The position numbers were made by a program, and so were the translations under genes. Below are positions 46,177-60,221 of a DNA stretch of 64,000 bases, one piece after another. Below the pieces are notes generated by a model. That model searched no databases. It worked only from the letters and a program-made list of their open reading frames with translations, and was not told the DNA's origin. Origin of the DNA: Mortierella sp. BCC40632 (lineage: Eukaryota; Mortierellomycota; Mortierellomycetes; Mortierellales; Mortierellaceae). Location: assembly GCA_011634665.1 (NCBI GenBank), contig WAEK01000004.1:1723501-1787500 (forward strand). The letters are read 5' to 3'. How positions within the stretch are numbered: position 1 is the stretch's first letter; every line of letters starts with the position of its first letter.

Positions 46177-48426
46177 ATGACTTGGATACACTATCTCAAG
46201 ACAGCATTGCTTCTATCACTTTGTGTGACCACTTTCAGGTAGTAATTGATTACATCACTGGGATTGTTGGTTTTCCACTCTACTCAGAAAGTCAGAGCTA
46301 TTAAACCAGTGACTTGCTCCAGCTTTCCACATCAGCTAGTATTCCGACCAAATTCCTCTCCTGGAAATGCTATAGTCACCGCATCTGGCCTCAGAAAAGG
46401 AGATGATGCAACACTCATCTTCAATACCTTCATTCGTGAACTTGACCAGGGTATTCCACCTGGATGGGAACGTATCGTGCAACCAGCGGACACAGCAGGA
46501 ACCTCGGCTATTGAAGTTATCGACCCAGTGAATCTTGATCAAGCTTTCGAAAACTGGGGCATTCATGAAAGTATCCGAAGTCAAGCTCTTGAAGACATCA
46601 GGCTGCTCATCGATATCAATGCTGATAAGGCTGTTTATGTCGGTCAGAAATTCAATTACAACGTTGCAGGCTGCCGTGGAGGGGAACTTCCTGTTTGCCT
46701 TCATACGCTATTGGTCGTTGTTCGACGACTCGAACTGTCCGAGGAATCTTCCGCTTTTGAGCTCAGTCATTATTACATCGAGACTTACTCATCAGCCATC
46801 CAGCAGTTTACCCAGAGAGAGGACTGCCACTCTTGTTGGTTCAGAAAATGTTGTCATACGGTGTATAACCCAAGACCGCTATCTCCAGAAGAACAACTCT
46901 CCATCCAGGCCTTCCTTTCAACAAACCAAGCGCGGTGGGCAGATGCGAACCCTCCAAAGCATGCCTTGTCGAACACTGCTCAACACGAACCATTTTTGCA
47001 AGAAGTCCTCCACAAATTTGTTGGTAACGATTTCGAAAACAGAGATGTCTTCAAAGAGAACGATGATACCATGATCAGCACCCTACAAGGAGCAATGCGA
47101 TCAACACAACGAAAAACAAGAAGCTTCAGCATGACCTTTCGGGAACAGAACTTGGGAATTCTTGACAATATTCTTTCGCCATGCCTAAAGAAAGCGAATG
47201 TCGTAGAGTCTGCTCAAGAGATTTTTCGTCGTGCACAAGACGGTTTTCCTGACCGAGCATTCTCATTAGAATGTCAAGTTGTCAGCAAAAAAGAAGTCCA
47301 GGATGATCCTCCTTCAGAAGGTTGTATCGAATCCTCTGTCCTGACTGTCAACACAAAGTACTCGTGGGTCCTGCTCTCTCCACGTCTCGGCCAAATTGAT
47401 TGTGTCTTTATTGGAAGCGAGATCGAAGCCAGCCATGAGAGCTGTGTGCCAAATCCAGAAGATCCAGATCACGACGATCACAACAATTACGACAAGGATG
47501 AAAGTTCCATCACACGGTTCTTACCGCACCATTGCATTGACGAAACGCCAGAGCTGACAGAAGAAGGCGCGATTGTTCGCTGGTCTGTACCTCATGAAGA
47601 GGGGTCTTTCTCCATTGTCAACTATCTCGTGCAATGGCCAGCATACTCCTACAAGCAGAACAAAGCCCTCATGGATATTCTCCGATATGCAAGTGCCACC
47701 GCATTCTTGAAAATTCCTATTACCCAAGCTAGGCCATTTGGTACCGCTACCCTTATTGGTGACCCCCAGCCTGTACCAATGCCTGGGGACCCGCTGAAGG
47801 AAATTGGGGATGGGATGAAAGCAATTGGAGAAGGATGGTCCAAACTTTCTGGGGCCCTTGCAAACAGGGTTACCGAGACAGTGAGACGTGAGATTTGTCT
47901 AGGGTTTGAGAAATACGAGCATACTGTCACGGCTCTGGCTGCGCAGGGCATCGAACAAGGAAATTTTGTCAAGGTGGTTGAAGCGTTGATAGATCGTGCC
48001 AAACCAAGAGTTCCGGATATTCAGGATATGAAGGACGCCATGGTCGTGTTAGAGTATTCAGAAAACATCACATGGACAGGAGAGATGGCCAGCTATTCCT
48101 CAGAGGATGGTTTCCTCCGTTTCTTCTATTTTTACAAGTATGCAAACGCGGTCACCAAAAAAGTCGACATTGTCTTTGGTACGTTGAGCTCTACCTTTAA
48201 GCTTGCCCCAGATATCCTAGTGATCACTAGGAAGTCGGTTAAGTGGATAGGGCTCGACCGGTCCGAAAAAGTGATTTTCCGCAATGTGCCACACATCTTG
48301 ACGGTAAATGATACAGCGATCTTGACAACGTACTTTGAGGTTGTAGCGTATCGCAAGCTCGCCCTGGTTATTGGGGTCCCTGAGCCCAGCTACCCAAGCA
48401 TGGGTCCTGTATGCTCCAGATACTAG
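46177..48426 (+). CDS. Large secreted orphan protein
   Basis: Two exons, 46177-46238 and 46296-48426, total 2193 nt (730 aa). The ATG at 46177 opens a convincing signal peptide (MTWIHYLKTALLLSLCVTT...) that splices in phase via GTAGTA...GTCAG. An alternative using ATG 46116 and the CAG at 46290 also stays open but gives no signal peptide, and its ATG lies only ~20 bp after the TATA-like stretch. The mature protein has scattered cysteines, including 'CHSCWFRKCCH' near residue 200, an Asp-rich loop near 405 ('PDHDDHNNYDKD'), and a C-terminal part with an amphipathic 'GDGMKAIGEGWSKLSGALAN' helix. I do not recognise the family. It is intact and codon-rich, so likely a real lineage-specific secreted protein. 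Confidence 0.68.
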
Positions 48427-49214
48427 GTTGGTCATAGCTTTTCCTTTGCTGTGTGTTTTTTTTTTTTTTTTTACTTTGGGCCTGAAAATACCTGAGGTTC
48501 AGGCTTGCTTTTTTGAACTTTGTCAAACTGAGGCACAATCCTCTTCTATTGAGTAATTTAATGCCGAGTATGATTAAAAAATGTCCACAATCTTAATCCA
48601 CAGAGGGTAATGTGGCAATACTTGTCTAGCCTAGAGCATTGTTAGCTGTGTCGACCATTTCCTCACCGAGTTTCCTTACCTTTGTTCGAAATCCCATGTC
48701 CCATGTCCTGAAACTTTTACCCTAACCATACTTGAGAAAGACCCATCAAATACCTGCGTCTGTCTATTTAGTAAAAAAAAAAAAAAAAAAAAAAAAGCGA
48801 GTACTGCCTCAGGCACAAATCCGTTGTAACCGGCAGGATGGCTAGCAACGGTTGACAAACTCCAAAAGGTCTATGTCGTTTAAAAAACTCTTCGGCCCCA
48901 CTAGTTCGAGTGCGCCTTGGGCAGAGTGCAATTTTCGAGAGACTAGACTGTTCTGGCCGCCTACCTCTTGTTTGAAAAGGATGAGGGCTGATTACAGAGG
49001 AATTAGCTGCTTCATGGCCATCGAGGAATTCCCGGACTCAAATGCCAACAGGAATCAGGTTTTTGTCGATTTCGAGATGTAGCAGAGCTCTCCATCTCAT
49101 CATCTTCCAGCATCTCAGGAATGCAGAAGGACCTAGCGCGTCTCACGGCTTACATAGCCTTCAAGTCGGTCGTCCAAAATTCATCCAATCAGCTTCCAAG
49201 ATAGAGGAACTCAA

Positions 49215-49245
<31 letters not shown>

Positions 49246-49777
49246 GTATGCAACGTATTCTCCAAGATAAAGGAACGATGGCTACGGCGTTCTTTGTTCG
49301 GCATCTCGATCGAATGAGACCAACATACCAATGGATCTACAGACTTACACGCAAATAGTGATCCCCAAGGAGCGAAGCGCTTGGGTATCCCTCAGTACTA
49401 GATGGAGCGATCAAAAACTCAGTGACTGGCAGGGTAGTGGGACCTTCAGGTCCTTTTAGAAATTTGATGAGCAAGCGAGTGAAAGAAGAGGAGAAGAGGA
49501 GGAAAAGGTCGGTTGGCCAGAATCCAGGTTTGTTTTGGTCATCTATTGTTAGCTCCTCTCTGCTTTCGATTGTCACTCCTCTGGTATTGAAAAAAGTTTT
49601 TCTACTTCAGTACCTGAATTACGCTCACCGCTTCTGCAACACTCTTGCTCGGCCCCCACCACCACCTCCTCCTCCCTATAAATTGGCATCATTTCATCAA
49701 GATCCGCTCTGCTTCCTTCCTTTCCTCCCCCTCGGACCCGCCTTTACACAAATCCTTATTGTCCACATATTCTAGTC
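48427..49777. other. Intergenic with poly-T/poly-A tracts
   Basis: Poly-T near 48457-48472, poly-A near 48774-48796 and poly-T near 49217-49245. No gene supported; the last ~150 bp form the C/T-rich leader of the transcription factor gene. Confidence 0.6.
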
Positions 49778-52573
49778 ATGGTACTCCAGGCCCCAAACAT
49801 CTATGGACAGCCCACATCAATGTCAATTCTGTCACAGACTCATGCCACACCTCAGAGTGTCCCGTCTATACAAAGCATGACTCTCGGCAACGGAGGGACA
49901 TTGCTTGACACTCAAAATGGGCAGCGACAACAGCAGCCAGTCGACCTCCCTGTCGTGAGTCCAAGACCCAATATGTATCCACAGGCACAGACACCATTTC
50001 CTGCCATGGGGTCCCCTTTTCATCCGCAAGGCAACGCCGCAGGAAATTTTGACTTCTCAGACTTTATTGACCGAGGTGGGTCCATCCCTCCAGACCCAAG
50101 GCTAGAAATGACACCCAATGGTCATTCGATGGCTTTGTCAATGACTCCTCGTCTCGCTCAACCTGCGTTCCCGATACCATCTGCTCCGATGCCCGTTAAT
50201 TATTCCATGCAGCCGAACCAGCGTTCAAATTTTCATTTTACTTCATCGACAGTGGCTGGACAACAACAGCAGCAACAACAGTACCAGCAGCACCAGCACC
50301 AGCACCAGCAGCACCAGCACCAGCACCAGCACCAGCAGCACCAGCTAATGCAACAGCAACAAATTCAACAGCAATTTCAACAACAGCAGCAGTTACTGCA
50401 AGAACAGCTGCAACAAATACTGTTATTAGAGTCGCAGCAGCCACAGCAACAAGCTCAAGCCAAAAACCAAGTCGGTGAACCGGCCCAACATCATGTCGAT
50501 GAGCCAATCCAGTATCAAGTCAATGAACCAATCCAGCATCAGAGCGATCAGGGAGATATCGACTCGGCCACACCCCACAGCACTTCCCATGACAATGAGG
50601 TGGATCAAAGACGAAAGCTTGCGCAAAAGGAGATGGGTGCGCTGTTCAAGTTCTTTAAGAGACATGCTTGGGAAAGGCCAAAGTCGGATGTCCCTGAAAG
50701 TCCTAAAAACAATAACCACGATGCATACCAGATCAGTAAGGAGAAGAGTCCGAGTGATGCGACCAAGGCTCAAGAAGAGATGGCAGATCCGGATCAAGAA
50801 GTCACTTCAACCCGCTTCCCTCGTACTTCAACTGAAATTTCTGACGAGTTGCCAGCAGGAATCCAGACCAGGAGCATGACTCGGGCACGTCAGAATCCTG
50901 CCTCGTCCTCCAAACTTGAACAAGGCGTGGAGGACAACGGCGGTCAAGCTGATATCGCTTTGTTTAAGGATCTGATATCGCCCTCAGGAGGATGTCTTTC
51001 TGAGTGCTTCCAGGATTTTGCGCAGGCTACCAAGAACAAGCTACAGAGACACCACATGACACTGTTGGAGACATTGAATTCAAGCCGTAAACCTGAGTCC
51101 AAAGAGTCACGCCTGGCTCCTCAGCCGCCTCAAGTAAAACCTTTTTTTTTTTTTTTTTTTTTTTTTTTGTTTCTAATAGCTAGGGGATAATCGATCAGTG
51201 AATATTGAAGATATGCCAAACTAATAACCCCCTTTTTCGTTTATGTTTATGCACCCGAACGGTTATTTCAAATAATTTTTTTTTACAGATATAGGCAAGG
51301 CTTTGATGCAGCGTCTCCAAGAGCTGCGAAAACTAAAGCCAGGTCAAATAGCCAAGGAGCTCCGCGGACGCCGGATCAAATTGGCTCGGTCGCGAGATAA
51401 AGCAGATAACTCTTCGAGTCATCGATACCATCCATACACTCATCCGAGTAAGGTTCTTTCAGAGACATTGTGTTTGAAAACTCTTTTTGTCGCGCCCTGG
51501 TGATCATTTCTGAAATCTAGGTGACCTAGCATACTAGCAACACTCTTACTTATATTCCTTTACGTATAATAGAAGAAAAGCCTGCGGCCGCAGATGAAGA
51601 TAATGCAAAGAGTTCTCCTATCCGTGACCAACACACAAACATCAAGTACCGCAAGACAAAATCCCAGAGCGGCCGAGAAATGTATGGGTGTACGCACCTG
51701 AACTGCACCCGTCGATTCGCGACTTTGGGCCTCCTACGCTCCCACATTGTGACCCATCGAATGGATCGACCCTTCTGGTGTGAAGAGTGTTTCCGTGACA
51801 AGTATGACGTCTACCCAATGGAAGAACATGTCGTTGCAGGACACAATAACTGTTTTGGTGTCGGTCTAGGCAATGGTGCCAGCTGTGGACGGATGCCCTG
51901 GATGAAACACATTCCGTTGGAGGCGCCCCCGCGCGGATACGTTGATTGCGACCCAGACCTGGAGATTAAGCGGTACAAGCGGAACCATGATCTACTCCGA
52001 CACAAGCGTGAGAAACATCCGCCGATGGAAATCCGAATGGCGCGCGAGGCTGAGAAACAGAGGCAGAAGGAAGAGAGAGCGACACGAAGCTCGGGACGAC
52101 CACAATCCCGGGCTTTGTCAGCATCTCGACTGAGTCGAGCGAACGAACGCAGATCATCGGTAGAGCCAGAGACAAGTCGCACTGCGAGTAACCGAGGTTC
52201 TGGTAGCAAGAGCCACAGCAAGTACTCATATCAGGAAGAAAGTAGTGGTTCTGAAGATGAGCTTGTGGATGTGGAAGAGGACACCCCTCAGAGCACTGAA
52301 GACGGCAGTGACTGGGATGAAACTTGTAACCATGCTAAAATAGCAAGCTCCGAGCAAAGATACCAAGCCAGTAGTGAGTGTGATACTGATCGACACCAGG
52401 AAACTAGCAAAAGCAAAAAGCAGACTTCCAAGGGTTCCCTCCTAGAATCACAGGCTCGCCGCCCAGAACGACAACAGTCGTCTGCTCTTGCGGATCAGTG
52501 TCCTGGCAACCCAGACCGCCATGGCATAGCGGCCCAGTCCAAGAAAAAAGACTTTCCGGCTGCCTCAAAATAA
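49778..52573 (+). CDS. Poly-Q C2H2 zinc-finger transcription factor
   Basis: Best model has three exons: 49778-51086, 51289-51447 and 51573-52573, 2469 nt (822 aa). The first donor is uncertain: C|GTAAAC at 51087 matches the phase of the strong TTTTTACAG acceptor, while CAA|GTAAAA at 51134 would need a weaker acceptor. Residues ~165-230 are Gln/His repeats, typical of activation or interaction domains. Basic and Ser-rich linkers follow. A C2H2 finger lies at ~527-552 ('YGCTHLNCTRRFATLGLLRSHIVTH'-like spacing), directly followed by a second, less regular one ('FWCEECF...EEHVVAGH'), then an RNH...H-x-x-KH element. A basic, coiled-coil-like region and an acidic stretch end the protein. It is likely a nuclear DNA-binding regulator; targets are unknown. 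Confidence 0.75.
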
Positions 52574-53605
52574 GAATAAGTCTTGAGTAAGACTTGTGAA
52601 GTGACTGGACGGGATAGCGGCAGACTGAGATTGAGATTGATATTGGGATTGGGATTGGGATTGGAGAATGACAGAATGAGAAGGTTTAGTACCTCTTTTT
52701 TCTTTTCGAAAACTTTTCCTTCATTGAATGAATAAAAAAAAAAAAAAAAAAATTAATAACCTAGATGACTATCAATACTGCAGACTTTTTCTTATTGATC
52801 TGTTGCGGATCAAACTCAGAGTTATACAGACCATCTAGGCGGAAAGTCTAGAGATGATAAAACCACTAAATACTGTCCCGATTCTAGAGTTATCTCCAGC
52901 CCCTCCAATCCATGCGTAAATTCTTCTATGTTAAAACTACAGATATCCGTATCTCTTCTCTACCACTTCCCTTTGAACGTCAAGTAAATAGCAAACCAAC
53001 GTTTCAATAGGCCAATTCCAGGGGTGCTCCGAAGCGCGTCATTCCTCAAGACGTTTGAGATACATCCTTCGCCTTATTGGGTTCTAGCTTCTAACTGTGC
53101 CCATTCCAAGGCTATCGTCAAAGTGTATATTATCCTTGAAGCATGCAGTCTCTAGCAACTAATGCTAACCATCTGGTCTCTACTATTTAGTGGTAATTTT
53201 AGAAGTTTATTAGTTGAAATATCTAGGAAGATGACGTTATTTTGAGTGCGGACCAAACTGTAGTCCCCTTTATCGAGTCTGGCTTTACGGAGATGTCCAA
53301 GTGCTACAATAAGTGCCTCTAGACCTGCACATTCGATTGGAGAACGGTATGTCGCCCTTTACCATCCTATGCTGGTGTCTGCTATCCTTAGAACTACGAA
53401 AAGAGTCGCTGGCGCAAGGTGAAGTAGACATGGATAGAACTACGACTCTATCGCAGACCCAACATGGTCAAGGCAATTCCGCAGTGGATGACAGATTTGG
53501 AATAGCTCGAATCACTTGATCGGGGGCTATTCCGCAAGAGACATCGGTTCTAAAATGCCACCTTAGCAGCTGTGCTAGATGATTGATGACGCTTTTTATG
53601 GTCGA
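52574..53605. other. Intergenic, hexamer repeat
   Basis: GATTGG-type repeat (about 52628-52665) just after the zinc-finger gene and a poly-A run (about 52734-52752). Otherwise no recognisable feature. Confidence 0.55.
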
Positions 53606-53818
53606 CTACGAGAACTGTGTCTTGTCTGTGTTCAAACCGCTAACCTGTCTCTTCAAGATGAAGTTCCTTTCTAACAATATCTTCTTCTTTCCCCGATCAT
53701 GACACTCTGAGTCAACTGTACCAAAGTCACCACAAAGCGGTAGCAAGTTAGCCTGCTGGTGTGAGCGAGCGCCGGCGGACGAAAGTACCAGGGATACCAA
53801 GAGTGCCCTGGACAGCAT
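53606..53818 (-). CDS. Possible small secreted protein
   Basis: 70-codon ORF opening with a good signal peptide (MLSRALLVSLVLSSAGARS), then a short mature part with two cysteines and a Lys-rich stretch. A TATATAAA-type element lies about 180 bp upstream (53995-54004). The frame may continue by splicing (a GT follows ...AAGAGACAG near 53640), so the true C-terminus is uncertain. I recognise no family. Confidence 0.4.
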   Translation of the reverse strand: MLSRALLVSLVLSSAGARSHQQANLLPLCGDFGTVDSECHDRGKKKILLERNFILKRQVSGLNTDKTQFS

Positions 53819-53994
53819 GGTTAAGAGTTAGCGTTGTTGTTTGTCAGGACTATGGAGCTGATCGACAGGGTGACAGTCGCATACGCGGATTCCAAATGCT
53901 GCTTGACTAATATTTGGGCCGAGCTAGCCAGTAATTCCGAGACTACTATGAGGCCTAGTGAATTACATCAATGAAAAAAAAAAAAAAAGCCAGG

Positions 53995-54004
53995 TTTATA
54001 TAAA
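53995..54004 (-). promoter_or_regulatory. TATA box (TTTATATAAA)
   Basis: Palindromic TTTATATAAA about 180 bp upstream of the possible secreted protein at 53606-53818. It sits beside the nested inverted repeat at 54026-54056. Confidence 0.45.
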
Positions 54005-54025
54005 GAGGTACAGCACTTGGCGCAC

Positions 54026-54056
54026 TTTGCCGGCAATGTCGGTAATTACCGGCAAA
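54026..54056. repeat. Nested inverted repeat, candidate regulator site
   Basis: Outer arms TTTGCCGG (54026-54033) and CCGGCAAA (54049-54056) enclose a perfect 12-bp palindrome CGGTAATTACCG (54040-54051). It lies 22 bp upstream of a TATA box. Confidence 0.6.
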
Positions 54057-55684
54057 AGAAACATCTATATGGTATACCGGTAAAGGTAAGCGCACTCCGT
54101 AGCTTTTGCTGGGAAAAGCATCCTATTCGAGTATAGGGGTGATTCATCGTATTAGTGTACGGAGGGAGGGGATTTGCCAGCACATACTAGCATGCTGTAC
54201 CGAGACTTTTTACTGGTGTACCATACTGGTGGGGGGTTTTTTTTCCAGCAACAGAGACGGTGTACTCCAAGTAGACAAATTGATGGCAGTTTACCATTAC
54301 CTGAGTACCTGAGTACCAAGGATACCACGGTAAACCAAACACTGACATAATTCACTGTGTGAGGCATTCAGTTGAAGGGGCAATAGGCTCAAGACAATGA
54401 GTCGTCATTAGTCAATCCTCACGGTTGAGTGTTTTCTTAACAAGTGCCAGGAACATGGGTCCAAAAGGTCTACTCTGATAGTTCCCCTTCACAAAGGTCA
54501 TATTATCAAAAAAAAAAAAGCTAGGTGCATGGCCAATTGAATTTATCGACGATGTAGGGACTGACGTTGGTTCAAAGCGGTTCCCTTTTATAGTTTTTAC
54601 AAGACGCGTTGGGAAGTCTACGCTCATTAAAGGCACTCTGACTAGTCTACCTCTCTCCCTCTCTCTCTTACTCGCACTTCCCTCTTTTCGTGGAAACGAA
54701 CAGAGGCAGGTACTATGTGAGCCCTCTCGCATACAGGGAACCTCTCTCTGGGCGTGTCCAATTGAGCTAAGATACCCGAGCAACTATAGGGAAGAGGGAC
54801 TCATAAAGACAGAGTTTCACCGTTCACCCTCGGCTGGCTGTGTCTCACGATGGTTGAAAAGAACAAAACCCGGGTTCGACTCAAGGTGGTAAGAATCCTG
54901 CCTTCAATGTCATAGGGGGGGGGGGGGGGAGAGAGAGAACTTTCGCACAGAAACTGCTGGGGTGTGTTGGAAAAGGGCAGGAGTGCGGTGGTTCAAACCG
55001 GCTGGGGCGGATGCTGTGTGTGTGCCACAGGGCGGCGATAGAAGGAAAATATCGAGAGTGCAACCCGCCTGTGGGCTCCTGTTCTGTTATCTTATCAGCC
55101 CTTTACCTGATCGCAATAGCAGCACTAGCTCCCTCCCGAGGGCCCAGCAGAGGCAAAAAGAGGGTTCTGGAGCAACGAGAGCTAGATTGACTCTGACTTT
55201 TCATCCAGGCTGGGTAGACGACTAGGCTGGGGTTGCATGGTGGCTGGTCCGCTCGGGCTTAGTCATGGATGAATGGAAGGATGGATGGGAGGCCCAACCT
55301 GTTGGAAGCCAAAGAGATGTGAAAACCGCAATGTGGCCACCAGCAGATGAGAAATACAATTTACGGACAGAAATGGGCAGTGGGTGGCTCAGTGATTGGC
55401 CGTGATGAGCGATCAACATGTGGTGTCTGAGAGACAGGAGAGAGAGAGAGAGAGAAAAAAAGAAATGGCGGGGCGTCAATTCCTCTCATGACGCATCCGC
55501 GACGACGCGCTCGAGACGTATTTATTGCCGCGCAGAGACCGACCAACGCCTTTTTTGCTTTCTTCCTTCTTCACTCTTCCCACGCACTCTCTTTCTCTCC
55601 CACTCTACTCTTTTTCTTTGCTTTCTTTTTCCCATACACACGCCCTAACCACCCCCTCCCTTCACCTCCCTTCTTCCCAACACA

Positions 55685-57887
<2,203 letters not shown>

Positions 57888-58327
57888 CTCTAAGGGACTG
57901 TAGTCAAGAATAGCAATAATAAAAACGCACATTATAACCTCGGTATTTCTCAGTCGCTGTAGCCGGCATGTATGTTGAAGGACTCTCTCCAGCTCCTCCT
58001 TGTGTCTATTTTCGGCGGGCGGGTGAATGTGATGTCAAGGGATGTCCTTGCCATGAACTTGTAGGGTAGGCTAGCTTATAGCGAAAAAGAGATGGAACAA
58101 AGATCTTGAGCCACGGGGTTTAACAGGAAACTCTAAGAGTAAGTCAGACATGTTCCTCATTTCACCTCATAAAATTACACAACATCTTGAAAAACTTGAT
58201 GGAGAAAAGAGAAGAGATAGGACCAAGAAGTAGGACATTTTATTCTCAATCGCTAGCAAAGTATGGGATAGGGAAAGGCGATCCGAGGAGCTAGCCACCG
58301 ACCCAAATGCCGAAAATCAAGGTTTTC
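57888..58327. other. Convergent intergenic region
   Basis: 3' ends of PGI1 (+) and the small carbohydrate-binding-like gene (-) face each other. A short AATAATAAAAA polyadenylation-like motif lies just after the PGI1 stop. Nothing else seen. Confidence 0.6.
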
Positions 58328-58606
58328 TCATATAGCTTTCCAATAGGCTGGAAAGTTGGGAGGCGTCCAATCAATTCCATGAGCCGTATGATCTTGATAA
58401 CAGATAAAGTTGGTTCCCTCATAGTTAATGATCTTGCCTCGCTTATAGAAACAGCCAGGCATCCAGGCTGGGGGTTGTGGGTCGTCGGGCTGGGACTTGG
58501 GAGAGCCATTGTCAGGTCCCTTTGGGTCGTTGACAGCCCTGATGATTTCGGGGGTAACTCCAATAAGAGCCGAGCCGAGTCCTGCGAGGGCCATAATCCA
58601 ACTCAT
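58328..58606 (-). CDS. Small protein with CBM5/12-like carbohydrate-binding module
   Basis: Single exon, 92 aa. A hydrophobic N-terminus (~1-25) could be a signal or anchor, followed by a Pro/Asp/Ser linker. Residues ~45-92 match the CBM5/12 (chitin-binding type 3) pattern: W-x-P-G...Y-x-x-G-x-x-I-x-Y-E-G-x-N-F-I-C-Y-Q-x-H-T-A...W-x-P-P...YWK. Such modules bind chitin or related polymers. A stand-alone module this small could mask or bind cell-wall chitin, though that is inference. The promoter is well formed: TATAAAAG 127 bp upstream and a repetitive 'aagatcaaggtagaaaagagcaag' type leader. Confidence 0.68.
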   Translation of the reverse strand: MSWIMALAGLGSALIGVTPEIIRAVNDPKGPDNGSPKSQPDDPQPPAWMPGCFYKRGKIINYEGTNFICYQDHTAHGIDWTPPNFPAYWKAI

Positions 58607-59596
58607 TTTTGTTTGATGGCGAGACTTGAAAGAAAAAGGGAAGAGTGAAGCTTAGAAGAGTGAGGTAGAAAAGATCAAGGTAGAAAAGAGCAAGCTAGAA
58701 AAGATGCAGTGTATCGAATCAAGTATAGTGGCCTTTTATAGTGGTTCGGAAGTGTTGGTTTTTGGCAGTAGATTGACGGTGCTACCATTGAGTATTTTCT
58801 ACATAGGGGAGTCACGCCCTTCGCTACTCGTTTGCTCGACCCCTTTTTTTCGTGTTATTTTTCTAGCTCGCTAACCTAGTCCCCCCTTGCATCGGTAGAT
58901 CGCATTCCGCCCTTCTCCATGCATCCACTTCTAGTTTGCAACCCCATTCTCCTTCTCTGGGCATCGTCTATAGTCTTTTTTCGCCACCTCAGTCCTCTTT
59001 GTATCCTTCTCGCTACTCGTAGTGTCGGTAGATCGCATTCCGCCATCTTCTCCGTGCGTGATACATGCGCTCGTTACCTTACTCTCTTCTACACGCGTCA
59101 TGCATAGTCTCCTTTCTCTTCTTAGTGCTCGCGGGCTTAGTCGACCTCAGCTGACATTTCCATCATGCATAGTGCACGCAACTTTACTTCGCCACTCTAT
59201 TCCCCTTCCCAATTCTCCTCTCCCGTTACTCTCCATCTTGGTCTACATTCATCCCTAGTCCAAGCAAGTTTTTCTTATGCTCATTTGTTAGCCTGTCCAT
59301 ATCCTCCTTGACCGAATTGTGCTATAGTTCGCCTCTGTCTCCCTAGAATTCGTCGCCTTTAAACGAAAACCAAGAGTCTCGAACAAACTCAGCATCAAGT
59401 CTCGTTAATTTCTTCTGAACCTCAAGATCACAGCTTTTCAAGATCACAGATGTCACTCTGGTCCATCCCTCTCTCGTTACCGTGAATCCCACTCGTTCGA
59501 GTCACGATGAACGCCAGTACGAAACTACACCCCCTGCCTGTAGCTTATTAGCCTTCACCAGCAACACCTGTGCGCTGAACGCGGTACTGGCAGCAC
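58607..59596. other. Intergenic with direct repeats, possible retroelement flank
   Basis: A 20-nt direct repeat TCGGTAGATCGCATTCCGCC occurs at 58892-58911 and 59035-59054, and CGCTACTCGT at 58822-58831 and 59011-59020. No gene supported. Confidence 0.5.
58733..58740 (-). promoter_or_regulatory. TATA box of the CBM-like gene
   Basis: TATAAAAG on the minus strand, 127 bp upstream of the start codon at 58606. Confidence 0.65.
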
Positions 59597-59944
59597 ATGA
59601 GATCCATACCCAAACTCCGAATGCATGTCCAGAATGAATGGGCAGCGCCTGCTGTTGGTCCAAAGCCTGCAAGTGAGCGCTTGGAGTCGTTTAACCCAGC
59701 ACCAGCTGAGGGCTTGAAACAAAAGTACAAAGACGCTGGTGGCCGACTTGGTGCCTACAAGGCGAATGACACTTGCCATCTTTGCAATGAGAAGGAACAT
59801 TTCGCAAACCAGTGTGTGAAGGCGAGCGTTGAACCGAGTGCCAAACGAATGCCAACATTCAACATGTCATCGAGACCAAGTGGTTCTAAGGGTAATCTCA
59901 CCTCTATCTTACATACCGTCAAGCAGATCGGCATCGCAGCATAA
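59597..59944 (+). pseudogene. Retrotransposon Gag-like zinc-knuckle relic
   Basis: 115-codon ORF with a CCHC knuckle C-x2-C-x4-H-x4-C ('CHLCNEKEHFANQC'), the nucleic-acid-binding motif of retrotransposon Gag proteins. No protease, integrase or reverse transcriptase follows. The downstream sequence (to about 60110) has a TATAAAAG at about 60049 that could belong to a 3' LTR. It is best read as a fragment of an LTR element, though a small host zinc-knuckle protein cannot be excluded. Confidence 0.45.
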
Positions 59945-60221
59945 AGTTTGAGTTAGGCCCTACAGTTAAAAGTGTAACCAAGTTCTAATCCTTTTGTACA
60001 GCGCGAGGCCTTAGAATAAGGCCTAAACCTTTTACGAGTTCCAGAAAGTATAAAAGAAGTGAAGGATTGCTTCTCATGCTTGCAATCACTCGAAAATGTT
60101 AGCGCTGGGAGTAGAATTCACAGAATGAAGGGCGTCTCTACGCCTAAAGTGGGTAGACACACCACTCGTACGTGGGTGAATGATTCCGCTGGCACAAGCG
60201 AGATCTGATCGAGGATGGAAT

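Larger units (their letters stand above)
53819..55684. other. Intergenic between secreted ORF and PGI1
   Basis: Apart from the TATA box and inverted repeat listed separately, it holds a G-run (about 54916-54929) and a long pyrimidine-rich PGI1 leader (about 55550-55680). No gene supported. Confidence 0.55.

Noticed and set aside
52628..52665. GGGATT repeat as telomere-like sequence
   Set aside because: Only a few short units inside gene-bearing sequence, and not the fungal TTAGGG motif; an ordinary microsatellite.
54868..54892. GGTTCGAC-like T-loop suggesting a tRNA
   Set aside because: No acceptor, D-arm or anticodon stem can be folded around it.
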